This document shows positions 1 through 6,764 of a stretch of 33,557 nucleotides of DNA, piece after piece. The notes beneath the pieces are model-generated. The model ran no database searches. It was not told the origin of the DNA and was given only the letters and a program-made list of their open reading frames with translations. Source of the stretch: RGIG3009 sp045653425 (GTDB lineage: Bacteria; Bacillota; Clostridia; Oscillospirales; Acutalibacteraceae); the NCBI GenBank assembly GCA_045653425.1, contig JAZOLU010000014.1:1-33557 (forward strand), written 5' to 3'. The first letter of the stretch is position 1. Each line of letters opens with the position of its first letter. The translations under genes and the position numbers were made by a program.

Positions 1-7
1 TTCAGTT

Positions 8-27
8 TTCAGGGTATTGACCCTGAA
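8..27 (+). repeat. Hairpin in the 23S-5S rRNA spacer
   Basis: A perfect 8-bp inverted repeat (arms 8-15 and 20-27, 4-nt loop) lies just before the 5S rRNA. This is consistent with a processing stem in the transcribed spacer. The 23S gene itself lies outside the window. Confidence 0.45.
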
Positions 28-31
28 TATA

Positions 32-148
32 GTTGGTGTCGATGGCGGTGAGGGTACACCCGTTCCCATCCCGAACACGGCAGTTAAGCTCACTTGCGCT
101 GACAATACTTGGCTGGCAGCGGCCCGGGAAGATAGGTAGACCCCAACA
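32..148 (+). rRNA. rrf: 5S ribosomal RNA
   Basis: About 117 nt with the classic 5S core: CCCGTTCCCATCCCGAACAC at 59-78, followed by GTTAAGC at 83-89, and the helix-closing ends GTTGG (32-36) and CCAAC (143-147), which pair as helix I. It is followed at once by a strong hairpin terminator, so it is the last gene of an rRNA operon whose 16S and 23S genes lie upstream of the window. Exact ends are uncertain by 1-3 nt. Confidence 0.95.
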
Positions 149-190
149 CAAAGCAAGACCTCGACGGTTACCGTCGAGGTCTTGCTTTGT
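148..190 (+). terminator. Terminator hairpin of the rRNA operon
   Basis: Perfect 20-bp inverted repeat (148-167 with 171-190) and a 3-nt loop directly abutting the 5S 3' end. There is no long T tract afterwards, but the arm itself ends in TTTGT. Its position and stability make it the operon terminator or a processing stem. Confidence 0.75.
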
Positions 191-192
191 GC

Positions 193-269
193 CACACTTG
201 CCGTTGGCAAGTGTGTTTGCTCCGCTCGCGATGCTCGCTCTACGCGCAGGGGGAACCCTGACGGTTCCC
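193..269 (+). repeat. Two further hairpins downstream of the rRNA operon
   Basis: A perfect 10-bp stem at 193-202/206-215 (GTT loop) and a 7-bp stem at 251-257/263-269 (5-nt loop) follow the rRNA terminator. They are not in an open reading frame that looks real. The 270-355 remainder of this gap holds nothing recognisable. Confidence 0.5.
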
Positions 270-355
270 TTGCACACATGCCCTCCCTCCGAACACTTGA
301 AATTGGAAATTGGCAATGGAAAATTACGGGAAATTAAGGAAGTGGGGGAAACCGA

Positions 356-384
356 TTGACAGGCGAGGGAAATTATGATACTCT
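356..384 (+). promoter_or_regulatory. Possible promoter for the Big_2 lipoprotein gene
   Basis: A consensus TTGACA lies at 356-361. The -10 is ambiguous: TACTCT (379-384) has a 17-bp spacer but matches poorly, while TATAAC (384-389) and TATGAT (374-379) match better at non-optimal spacing. Confidence 0.35.
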
Positions 385-417
385 ATAACAAGATTCTTTG
401 AATCGAAGGAGGAACAA

Positions 418-1407
418 ATGATGAAACGAACCTTTGCTTTGTTGCTTGCTTGTGCCATGTTGTTGTGTTTTAGTGCGTGCGGTGATACGCCAAACGAGAC
501 CACGACTACGACCGCGGCCGCAACAACGACCACTGTCGAAGATATTACTACGACCACCGACGGTGGGGAAACTACCACCACGGAAAACACAGTGACTACC
601 ACTACCGCGCCGGCTGCCTCTGCTAATAAAACCGACGCCGCTGTTTGCACTCACGCCAAAACGCAGGCGGCCAGTTGCACTGCTGCGGCACGCTGCAAGG
701 ACTGCGGCACCACCATTGGTGAGGCGTTGGGCCACAATTACGTTGGAAAAACCTGTTCGCGTTGCGGGGAGAACAACCCCGGTTATGTGCAGAACATTGC
801 CGTGAGCAGTGTGAAGTTGAACGAAAGCAAACTCACGATGATATCTGGCGATAAGGAAACGTTAACGGCGAAAGTCGGCCCGGCAAATGCTACCGACAAA
901 ACGTTGAAATGGGCATCCTCTAACACGGCAGTGGCTACTGTGAGTGCCACGGGCGAAGTGACGGCGATTTCTGCCGGTACCGCAACGATTACTGCTACCA
1001 GCGTTAACGGCAAGGTTGCCAAGTGCACGGTGGAAGTTTCCGACGTGGTGGTCGAATTCCCCGATTTTAAGAAAATTGACAGGATTGGCGTAACGATAGT
1101 AGATAAAGACAGAGCTTTTGTCGGTGTTATTGTTGAAAGTGCGGAGTACACCTATACCAAAACCGGCGCGCAAACCGGTAACTTGATAATCATACTGAAC
1201 AAGGCAAGCGCGTGCTATAACAACGACATGGCTGATAATTATGCACAGCTTCAATGGGAACTCAAAGATAGCACGGGCAAAAAGGTGGACGACGGTATTG
1301 CCACATCCGATGTGATACTGACAGAACAAAATGAGGTAACCTTCAAAATAGAGGTTTCTTCGTTGGCACCCGGACAGTACACGCTTTATCTGCCCACGGC
1401 AAGATAA
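418..1407 (+). CDS. Secreted lipoprotein with Thr-rich linker, Cys-pair module and Big_2 domain
   Basis: A 329-residue surface lipoprotein of unknown function. The N terminus has basic residues, a hydrophobic stretch and Cys21 in a lipobox context (F-S-A-C). Residues about 25-65 are a Thr-rich, low-complexity linker. Residues about 75-120 carry CxxC-type pairs (KDCGTT, CSRCGE) with GHNY, a short module seen repeatedly in Clostridia surface proteins and possibly a metal-binding ribbon. Residues about 130-207 match a bacterial Ig-like Big_2 fold (VSSVKLNESK ... LKWASSNTAVATVS ... GTATITATS). The C-terminal 120 residues are unrecognised. AAGGAGG at 406-412 precedes ATG 418; the adjacent ATG at 421 has equally good spacing. 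A single-gene unit closed by the terminator at 1424. A cell-wall or adhesive display role is inferred from architecture only. Confidence 0.85.
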   Translation: MMKRTFALLLACAMLLCFSACGDTPNETTTTTAAATTTTVEDITTTTDGGETTTTENTVTTTTAPAASANKTDAAVCTHAKTQAASCTAAARCKDCGTTIGEALGHNYVGKTCSRCGENNPGYVQNIAVSSVKLNESKLTMISGDKETLTAKVGPANATDKTLKWASSNTAVATVSATGEVTAISAGTATITATSVNGKVAKCTVEVSDVVVEFPDFKKIDRIGVTIVDKDRAFVGVIVESAEYTYTKTGAQTGNLIIILNKASACYNNDMADNYAQLQWELKDSTGKKVDDGIATSDVILTEQNEVTFKIEVSSLAPGQYTLYLPTAR

Positions 1408-1423
1408 AATACGCCACAAAAAC

Positions 1424-1456
1424 AAAGGGTTCGGACACATTGTCCGAACCCTTTTT
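1424..1456. terminator. Bidirectional intrinsic terminator between convergent genes
   Basis: Stem 1424-1437/1441-1454 (14 bp, 3-nt loop) with runs of A on the left and T on the right. It can therefore end the rightward lipoprotein transcript and the leftward thiT transcript (stop at 1471). Confidence 0.85.
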
Positions 1457-1470
1457 GTGATACCTGAAAA

Positions 1471-2301
1471 TTAGTGCGTTTTGCGACGGGAGATGACCGC
1501 GGCAACACCTTCCAACACCGCAAAAATGCCGAGGCCGGAGGCGATTACAATGCCGACGGTGCTCCACGGTGCGGCGGCGAGACCTGCCAAGAACAGCGTG
1601 CCATCTGAAACAGATTGAATGGACGGAGCGAGCAATACCACTATCCATACCAATGCAGCGAATAACACGGTTTTGGAAATAATGGTCAGTGCCAACACGA
1701 CCGGCTGGGCGTTGCGGCGCGCAGCGGCGCGGGTGATAGAGGCACCGTCAAACGACAAAAAGCGCGAGATATAGATGGTACCTAACACCAAAATGACCAG
1801 TTCGGGCAACATATAGGTGGCGTTGTAGGAGAAAGAGTACAGCGCGGCTTCGGCGGTGGGGACGGACAACCCCGCCCACACGGTACAGCCCGCAATAACG
1901 TGGCACAAGTAGCGGAGCAACCCGGTTGCTACTGCGGCGGCGGTGAGCGAAACACCCTGTGACCAACCGTTTCGGCGAAACAAACCGCCCAAACCCAGCA
2001 CCACAAACGCCAGCAGATAATCGCACACAATAATGGCTACGGCGGCACCAAACGAAGTGGCGTAGGACAGGTTATCCAGCCCTAACAACAGTTGAATGAG
2101 CGCGTAAGCGAATGCGGTGAGCGTACCCCAGCGTGTGCCGTAGCGGTAGGCGATGATGAGCAGCGGCAACATACTGCACGCCGTGACACTTCCGCCATAC
2201 GGCATATCCACAATTTTTAGGACGCTGAGTACCGCGGCAAAGGCCAGCATAATGGAACTCTCAGTTAACCGATAAGCGTTGCGATTGACAGAAACAGACA
2301 T
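1471..2301 (-). CDS. thiT: Energy-coupling-factor thiamine transporter substrate subunit ThiT
   Basis: Membrane S-component that binds thiamine and works with a shared ECF energizing module (EcfAA'T), which is not in this window. Family-typical segments are visible: MPYGGSVTACSMLPLLIIAY, YRYGTRWGTLTAFAYALIQ, SYATSFGAAVAIIVCDYLLA, RYLCHVIAGCTVWAG and YSFSYNATYMLPEL. Known ThiT proteins are about 180-200 residues with six helices. This one is 276 residues, with an extra C-terminal part of about 80 residues (roughly 195-276) containing two further hydrophobic segments and a basic tail. The start is set by AAGGAAG (2312-2318 complement) ten bases before ATG. Regulation by a TPP riboswitch upstream strongly supports the call. 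Confidence 0.92.
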   Translation of the reverse strand: MSVSVNRNAYRLTESSIMLAFAAVLSVLKIVDMPYGGSVTACSMLPLLIIAYRYGTRWGTLTAFAYALIQLLLGLDNLSYATSFGAAVAIIVCDYLLAFVVLGLGGLFRRNGWSQGVSLTAAAVATGLLRYLCHVIAGCTVWAGLSVPTAEAALYSFSYNATYMLPELVILVLGTIYISRFLSFDGASITRAAARRNAQPVVLALTIISKTVLFAALVWIVVLLAPSIQSVSDGTLFLAGLAAAPWSTVGIVIASGLGIFAVLEGVAAVISRRKTH

Positions 2302-2327
2302 AACAAATCAACTTCCTTTCTACGAAC

Positions 2328-2358
2328 AAAAAGGGCACCCTTCGAAGGAAGGGTGCCC
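2328..2358 (-). terminator. Riboswitch-controlled intrinsic terminator before thiT
   Basis: Ten-bp GC-rich stem (2333-2342/2349-2358 in plus coordinates, 6-nt loop) followed on the minus strand by five U residues (2328-2332). It sits between the TPP aptamer and the thiT RBS, which is the layout of a transcription-terminating OFF switch. Confidence 0.85.
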
Positions 2359-2431
2359 AAAACAGACATGACCTACACGCTGCGTGACGGGACGAGCTCA
2401 ATCCCGCTGAAACGAGCGTATATGTTTGACA

Positions 2432-2516
2432 CATTCCTCCGCCGGCATTATCCGGTTCAGGTTCGAGGGTTGAAAGCTATGCTTTCTCTCAGCCGAAAAA
2501 ATCAGCACCCCTTGTT
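2432..2516 (-). promoter_or_regulatory. TPP riboswitch aptamer (THI element)
   Basis: Read on the minus strand, the conserved THI-box elements appear in order: AGGGGTGCT, GGCTGAGAG, then AACCCTCGAACCTGAACCGG, GATAATGCCGGCGGAGGAA. This matches the TPP aptamer consensus. Thiamine pyrophosphate binding would favour the downstream terminator at 2328-2358 and shut off thiT. The segment 2359-2431 between aptamer and terminator can hold the antiterminator pairing; it contains a GGGACGAGC...CCCGC stretch but I did not fold it. Confidence 0.95.
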
Positions 2517-2527
2517 CGATTGCGGTT

Positions 2528-2556
2528 AGTATAGCACAGAAAAATCGGTATGTCAA
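2528..2556 (-). promoter_or_regulatory. Sigma-A-type promoter of the thiT riboswitch transcript
   Basis: On the minus strand TTGACA (2551-2556) is followed after exactly 17 bp by TATACT (2528-2533). The -35 hexamer contains the TGA stop codon of icd (2553-2555). Transcription would start near 2521, just upstream of the aptamer. Confidence 0.85.
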
Positions 2557-3752
2557 GCCAAACGAGCAGCAATTTCGTCCAAAAATTCCACCGAATTCAC
2601 TCGGCGTTTGTTTTCCAACGTGGAAAGCAGGTACAAATCACCGGTCATCACGCCCTCTTCAATAGTGCGCAGGGTGGCGGCTTCCAGACGGTCGGCAAAC
2701 GCGATTAACTCCGGCAGGTTGTCCAACTCGCCGCGCTTACGCAACGCACCCGACCAAGCAAAAATGGTGGCAACCGAGTTGGTGGAGGTGGGTTCACCTT
2801 TGAGGTGCTTGTAATAGTGGCGGGTAACAGTGCCGTGGGCGGCTTCGTATTCATACAAGCCGTCGGGCGAGACGAGCACGCTGGTCATCATCGCGAGCGA
2901 ACCGAACGCGGTGGCAACCATATCGCTCATGACGTCGCCATCGTAGTTTTTGCACGCCCAAATGAACCCGCCTTTGGAACGGATAACGCGGGCGACTGCA
3001 TCGTCAATGAGGGTGTAGAAAAACTCAATGCCCGCCGCTTCAAATGCCGCGGCGTAGTCCGCCGCATAAATCTCAGCAAAAATATCCTTAAACCGATGGT
3101 CGTACACTTTGGAAATGGTGTCTTTGGTGGAGAACCACAAATCCTGCTTTTGGTCCAGCGCGTACTTAAAGCACGCGTGAGCAAAACTGCGAATGGAGGC
3201 ATCGGTGTTGTGAACACCCTGAATGATGCCGCCGTCCTTAAATTCGTGAATAACTTTACGGTCCACGCGGCCGTCGGGATAGGTCACCAACAATTCCGCC
3301 GTGGCGGCACCGTCTACATATAATTCGCTGTTTTTATACACATCACCGTAGGCGTGACGGGCAAGGGTAATGGGTTGTTCCCACGTGGAAACACTGGGGG
3401 TGATACCCTTGACCACAATGGGCGCGCGGAACACCGTGCCGTCCAGCGCGGCGCGCAAGGTGCCGTTGGGGCTTTTCCACATTTCTTTCAGATGATATTC
3501 CTCCACACGCTGGGCGTTGGGGGTGATGGTGGCGCACTTAACGCCGACACCGTATTTTTTAATGGCGTTGGCGGCGTCTACCGTGACTTGGTCATTGGTT
3601 TCGTCACGGTAGGGCAGACCAAGGTCATAATACTCACACTTTAAATCCACAAAGGGGAGTAACAGGCGGTCTTTAATCTCTTTCCAGAGAATGCGGGTCA
3701 TCTCATCGCCGTCCATTTCGACGAGCGGGGTCTTCATTTGAATTTTTGCCAC
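2553..3752 (-). CDS. icd: NADP-dependent isocitrate dehydrogenase
   Basis: Cytoplasmic TCA-branch enzyme converting isocitrate plus NADP to 2-oxoglutarate, CO2 and NADPH. It is of the eukaryote-like (dimeric, type II) class of about 400 residues; this one has 399. Visible signatures: TPLVEMDGDEMTRI at the N terminus, the substrate loop NGTLRAALDGTVFRAPI, a DDAVARV stretch, and the NADP region HGTVTRHYYKHLKGEPTSTN. The frame stays open upstream, but the start is placed at GTG 3752. That gives the family-standard beginning (V/M)AKIQMKTPL, and AAAGGACG lies about nine bases before it. A strong promoter lies at 3787-3815. There is no terminator between icd and the thiT promoter, so icd transcripts probably run into the TPP riboswitch. 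Confidence 0.96.
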   Translation of the reverse strand: MAKIQMKTPLVEMDGDEMTRILWKEIKDRLLLPFVDLKCEYYDLGLPYRDETNDQVTVDAANAIKKYGVGVKCATITPNAQRVEEYHLKEMWKSPNGTLRAALDGTVFRAPIVVKGITPSVSTWEQPITLARHAYGDVYKNSELYVDGAATAELLVTYPDGRVDRKVIHEFKDGGIIQGVHNTDASIRSFAHACFKYALDQKQDLWFSTKDTISKVYDHRFKDIFAEIYAADYAAAFEAAGIEFFYTLIDDAVARVIRSKGGFIWACKNYDGDVMSDMVATAFGSLAMMTSVLVSPDGLYEYEAAHGTVTRHYYKHLKGEPTSTNSVATIFAWSGALRKRGELDNLPELIAFADRLEAATLRTIEEGVMTGDLYLLSTLENKRRVNSVEFLDEIAARLA

Positions 3753-3786
3753 GGGAACATCCGTCCTTTCTTGGAAATATGGATTT

Positions 3787-3815
3787 ATTATACTCCGTAT
3801 GTCGTATTTTCGCAA
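3787..3815 (-). promoter_or_regulatory. Promoter of icd
   Basis: Minus-strand TTGCGA (3810-3815), 17-bp spacer, perfect TATAAT (3787-3792). Transcription would start about 27 nt upstream of the GTG start. Confidence 0.85.
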
Positions 3816-3831
3816 GCCTTTTCTGTTTTTC

Positions 3832-3860
3832 TTGCAGGAACGGAATAAGTGTGATAGAAT
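3832..3860 (+). promoter_or_regulatory. Promoter of the CPBP protease gene
   Basis: TTGCAG (3832-3837), 17-bp spacer, TAGAAT (3855-3860). It is back-to-back with the icd promoter, the two -35 boxes being 16 bp apart. Confidence 0.75.
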
Positions 3861-3889
3861 AAAAAAGAAAAAAGGACGGTGACACCAGT

Positions 3890-4861
3890 ATGCAAACGCC
3901 TTGGGCAGTGCGCGAAACGCCGGAACACGCGGCAAAACGTTGGGTGCGGCGCGATGCCAATTTTGTGGGGTGTATTTTGCTTTCGTTGTTGGCGGCACAG
4001 TTGGTGGTATCAATTGGGTACCTCGTGTTGGGGCTGTTTGGCGTTTCCGAAAGTTCGCTTGGCAACACGGCACAGGTGCTTTTGGATATGGGGATGTACG
4101 CCGTATATTTTGTTTTGCCCGTACTGCTAACGGCAAAAGTGGTGGGCCGTCGTGCTTTGCCGATTGTACGGCGGCGTGTGGGCGCGCGGGTACTGGTGGT
4201 ATCGTTGTTTGGTGGAATGATGCTGGCGGTACTTGCTAATTTTGTGGCAAGTATGGTTATGGGGTTGCTGATGGAGTGGGGCATACCCAAACCGTTTATT
4301 CCCGACAACACCGAGGGGACGACCACCAGTTTGTTACTGAATCTTGCGGGAACGGCACTGGTGCCGGCCGTGTTTGAGGAAGTGGCATTTCGTGGTTATG
4401 TGTTGAACGCGTTGCGCCCGCACGGTGACAAGTTGGCCGTGTGGGTGTCGGCGGCGTTGTTTGGATTAATTCACGGCAATGTGTTGCAGTTGCCGTTTGC
4501 GCTGATATTGGGGGTGGTACTGGGCTGGTTGGTTGTGCAGACCGACAGTTTGTTACCCGCTATTGTGTTGCACTTTGCCAACAATGCGATGTCGGTATTG
4601 TTAAGTTATGTTGAACGCCGTGGTTGGGACGGTAACGTGGCTACCACGCTGGTATTTTTGGCATTAAGCGTGGCGGGAATGTGTGCGTGGTGCGCGGCGT
4701 TTTTGTGGCGCCGTGGTCATACAGATTTGTTGCGACCGATGAGTAACGGATGGTCACCGCTCTCGGTGGCACAACGCACGGTGGGCGTGTTTACTGCCCC
4801 GGCAATGGGGATAGGAGTGGGACTATGGCTGTTGTTGATAGCGGCAACGTCGGTAGGTTAA
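3890..4861 (+). CDS. CPBP-family intramembrane metalloprotease (CAAX protease-like)
   Basis: A 323-residue polytopic membrane protein of the CPBP/Abi (Rce1-like) family. The catalytic motifs are present in order: EEVAFR with Glu163-Glu164 and Arg168 (EExxxR), FGLIHGN with His195 (FxxxH), and HFANN near residue 228 (HxxxN). About eight hydrophobic segments surround them. Family members cut prenylated proteins in eukaryotes and serve in bacteriocin immunity or signal proteolysis in bacteria; the substrate here is unknown. AAAGGACGG lies about 12 bases before ATG 3890. The 3' end overlaps tadA by 37 bp, so the two are probably co-transcribed. Confidence 0.88.
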   Translation: MQTPWAVRETPEHAAKRWVRRDANFVGCILLSLLAAQLVVSIGYLVLGLFGVSESSLGNTAQVLLDMGMYAVYFVLPVLLTAKVVGRRALPIVRRRVGARVLVVSLFGGMMLAVLANFVASMVMGLLMEWGIPKPFIPDNTEGTTTSLLLNLAGTALVPAVFEEVAFRGYVLNALRPHGDKLAVWVSAALFGLIHGNVLQLPFALILGVVLGWLVVQTDSLLPAIVLHFANNAMSVLLSYVERRGWDGNVATTLVFLALSVAGMCAWCAAFLWRRGHTDLLRPMSNGWSPLSVAQRTVGVFTAPAMGIGVGLWLLLIAATSVG

Positions 4862-5328
4862 CAGACGAGCAATTTATGCGGCAAGCACTGGCACTGGCGG
4901 AAGAAGCCGCAACTGAGGGCGAAGTACCGGTGGGCGCGGTAATGGTAAAGGACGGTGTGGTGATTGCCACGGGGCGCAACCGCCGCGAAGTGGGTCGCCA
5001 CGCGCTGGCGCACGCGGAAATGGAGGCCATTGACGGTGCCTGCACTGCGCTGGGTGGTTGGCGGTTGTCCGGTTGTACGCTATATGTTACACTGGAACCG
5101 TGCCCAATGTGTGCAGGGGCCATTATCAACGCACGGGTGGACCGCGTGGTATACGGCGCCCCCGACCCCAAAGCCGGCTCCTGCGGGTCGTTAACGGACT
5201 TGTTCGCTTTGCCGTACAACCATCATCCGCAGGTAGAGCAGGGCGTGTTGAAAACAGACTGTGCGGAGGTATTGCGTGCTTTTTTTCGTGGCTTGCGCGC
5301 ACGGGGAAAGAGCGAAAATGCAATATAA
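4825..5328 (+). CDS. tadA: tRNA-specific adenosine deaminase TadA
   Basis: Zinc-dependent enzyme that converts A34 to inosine in the tRNA wobble position. 167 residues, the normal size. The deaminase motifs are clear: HAE with zinc ligand His63 and proton-shuttle Glu65, and PCPMC with Cys93 and Cys96, plus family segments EVPVGAVMVKDG and RVDRVVYGAPDPKAG. The ATG at 4825 is chosen because GGAG (4814-4817) lies just before it and it yields a TadA-length N terminus; the ATG at 4876 would start directly at the first helix and is a weaker alternative. The reading frame begins inside the end of the CPBP gene. There is no terminator before the uxaC leader. Confidence 0.95.
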   Translation: MAVVDSGNVGRLTDEQFMRQALALAEEAATEGEVPVGAVMVKDGVVIATGRNRREVGRHALAHAEMEAIDGACTALGGWRLSGCTLYVTLEPCPMCAGAIINARVDRVVYGAPDPKAGSCGSLTDLFALPYNHHPQVEQGVLKTDCAEVLRAFFRGLRARGKSENAI

Positions 5329-5346
5329 ATGGCAATATTTGCAATG

Positions 5347-5370
5347 GTAATGAGCGAAAAAACGCATTAC
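5347..5370 (+). repeat. Imperfect palindrome in the uxaC leader, candidate operator
   Basis: GTAATGAGCG (5347-5356) is mirrored by CGCATTAC (5363-5370) around six A residues. Three GCAAT repeats precede it at 5320, 5332 and 5341. It lies 27 bp before the uxaC start, a reasonable place for a hexuronate regulator or an mRNA stem. I see no convincing -35/-10 pair nearby. Confidence 0.4.
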
Positions 5371-5396
5371 AATGGAAAATAAAGGAGGAGTGGACA

Positions 5397-6764
5397 ATGA
5401 AATCCAATTATTTGTTGCACAATTCAACAGCAGAAGCACTTTACGCCAAGGTTGCGGTGCTGCCGATTGTTGACTATCACTGCCATTTGTCCCCCAAAGA
5501 AATTGAAGAAGATGCTCCGTTTACTTCAATTGGGGAATTGTGGCTGGGTGCAGACCACTACAAATGGCGGTTAATGCGTGCCGCCGGTGTGGAGGAACAG
5601 TACATCACGGGGGATGCACCATATAAAGAGAAATTCCGCCACTTTGCGGCGGCGTTGTCCACGGCGGCGGGAAGCCCGCTGTATCACTGGGCGCATATGG
5701 AATTATCGTTGTATTTTGGCATTGACGAGTACTTAACGGCCGACAACGCGGATTCCGTTTGGGAACGCGCTAACGAGGTGATTCGCCGCGAGGGCTTGTC
5801 TCCCCGCCGTATGATTAAAAAAGCGGGTGTAACCTATCTGGCTACCACGGACGATGTAATTGACACGCTGGAACACCATCGCCGTATTCGGGAGGATGCA
5901 TCGTTCTCTACCACGGTGGCACCGTCGTTCCGTACGGATAACGTGTTGCTCATTCGCCGTGCCGGTTATGCGGCATATGCGGAAAAACTGTCCGCCGCCA
6001 GCGGCGTGCAAGTGACCTCGTTGGCAACGTTAAAACAAGCGTTGTTGCAACGATTGGACCATTTTTGCCAAAACGGGTGTAAGTTTACCGACGTGGGCAT
6101 TCCGGAATTCCCGTCGCACGTTGCCACGGATGAGGAGGCGGACGCCGCCTACCGTGCTGCTTTGGCGGGCGATGCGGTGAGTGACGAAGCGTACCGCGGC
6201 TTTTTGGGCAATATGTATCGTTTTCTGGGTGCGGAATACCGTCGCCGCGGGTTGGTAATGCAGTGGCATTTGGCGGTATACCGCAACGCCAGCACCCACT
6301 TATTTGAGGCGATTGGTCCCGACTGCGGCGGCGACTGTGTGGGCGACCCGCTCAGCGGTACGGATATCATTCGTATGTTGGATATCATTGAGCAGGACGG
6401 CGGATTGCCGCCAACCATTTTGTACACACTGCATCCCGGTATGGCAGACCAACTGGCAACCATTGCCGGCAGTTTCCGCGGGGTTCGGTGCGGTACGGCG
6501 TGGTGGTTCTGCGACCACAAGCGCGGCATTGACCGTCAAATTCAAGTAATTGCCGATTTGGGGCATTTGGGTTCGTTCTTGGGGATGTTAACCGACAGCC
6601 GCAGTTTCTTGTCGTATGCGCGGCACGATTATTTCCGCCGCATTTTGTGTAACCGCTTGGGCGATTGGTGCGAAAGCGGAGAATTTGACCCGGCAATGGC
6701 AGAGACGGTGGCACGCCGTGTTTGCTGTGAGAATATTCAACAATTAATAGGAGGAACGGTATGA
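5397..6764 (+). CDS. uxaC: Glucuronate/galacturonate isomerase
   Basis: Uronate isomerase of the amidohydrolase superfamily, interconverting D-glucuronate and D-fructuronate (or galacturonate and tagaturonate). 455 residues, near the usual 465-470. The N-terminal metal motif is visible as DYHCHLSPKEI with His28 and His30. Other family stretches are YHWAHMELSLYFGI, MQWHLAVYRNAS, GGLPPTILYTLHP and FLGMLTDSRSFLSYARHDYF. AAAGGAGGAG directly precedes ATG 5397; the frame is open further upstream but that part lies inside tadA. It overlaps uxuA by 4 bp (ATGA), making it the first gene of a five-gene uronate operon. Confidence 0.96.
   Translation: MKSNYLLHNSTAEALYAKVAVLPIVDYHCHLSPKEIEEDAPFTSIGELWLGADHYKWRLMRAAGVEEQYITGDAPYKEKFRHFAAALSTAAGSPLYHWAHMELSLYFGIDEYLTADNADSVWERANEVIRREGLSPRRMIKKAGVTYLATTDDVIDTLEHHRRIREDASFSTTVAPSFRTDNVLLIRRAGYAAYAEKLSAASGVQVTSLATLKQALLQRLDHFCQNGCKFTDVGIPEFPSHVATDEEADAAYRAALAGDAVSDEAYRGFLGNMYRFLGAEYRRRGLVMQWHLAVYRNASTHLFEAIGPDCGGDCVGDPLSGTDIIRMLDIIEQDGGLPPTILYTLHPGMADQLATIAGSFRGVRCGTAWWFCDHKRGIDRQIQVIADLGHLGSFLGMLTDSRSFLSYARHDYFRRILCNRLGDWCESGEFDPAMAETVARRVCCENIQQLIGGTV

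Noticed and set aside
500..620. ACC/ACT tandem repeats as a microsatellite or CRISPR-like array
   Set aside because: They encode the Thr-rich linker of a lipoprotein, are irregular in length and codon use, and lack unique spacers. The same holds for 31498-31690.
3753..4136. N-terminal extension of the icd frame by 128 codons
   Set aside because: The extension runs through the icd promoter and into the divergent CPBP gene; the family-standard start is GTG 3752 with its own RBS.
5058..5396. N-terminal extension of uxaC
   Set aside because: It overlaps tadA in another frame; UxaC begins at 5397 after AAAGGAGGAG.
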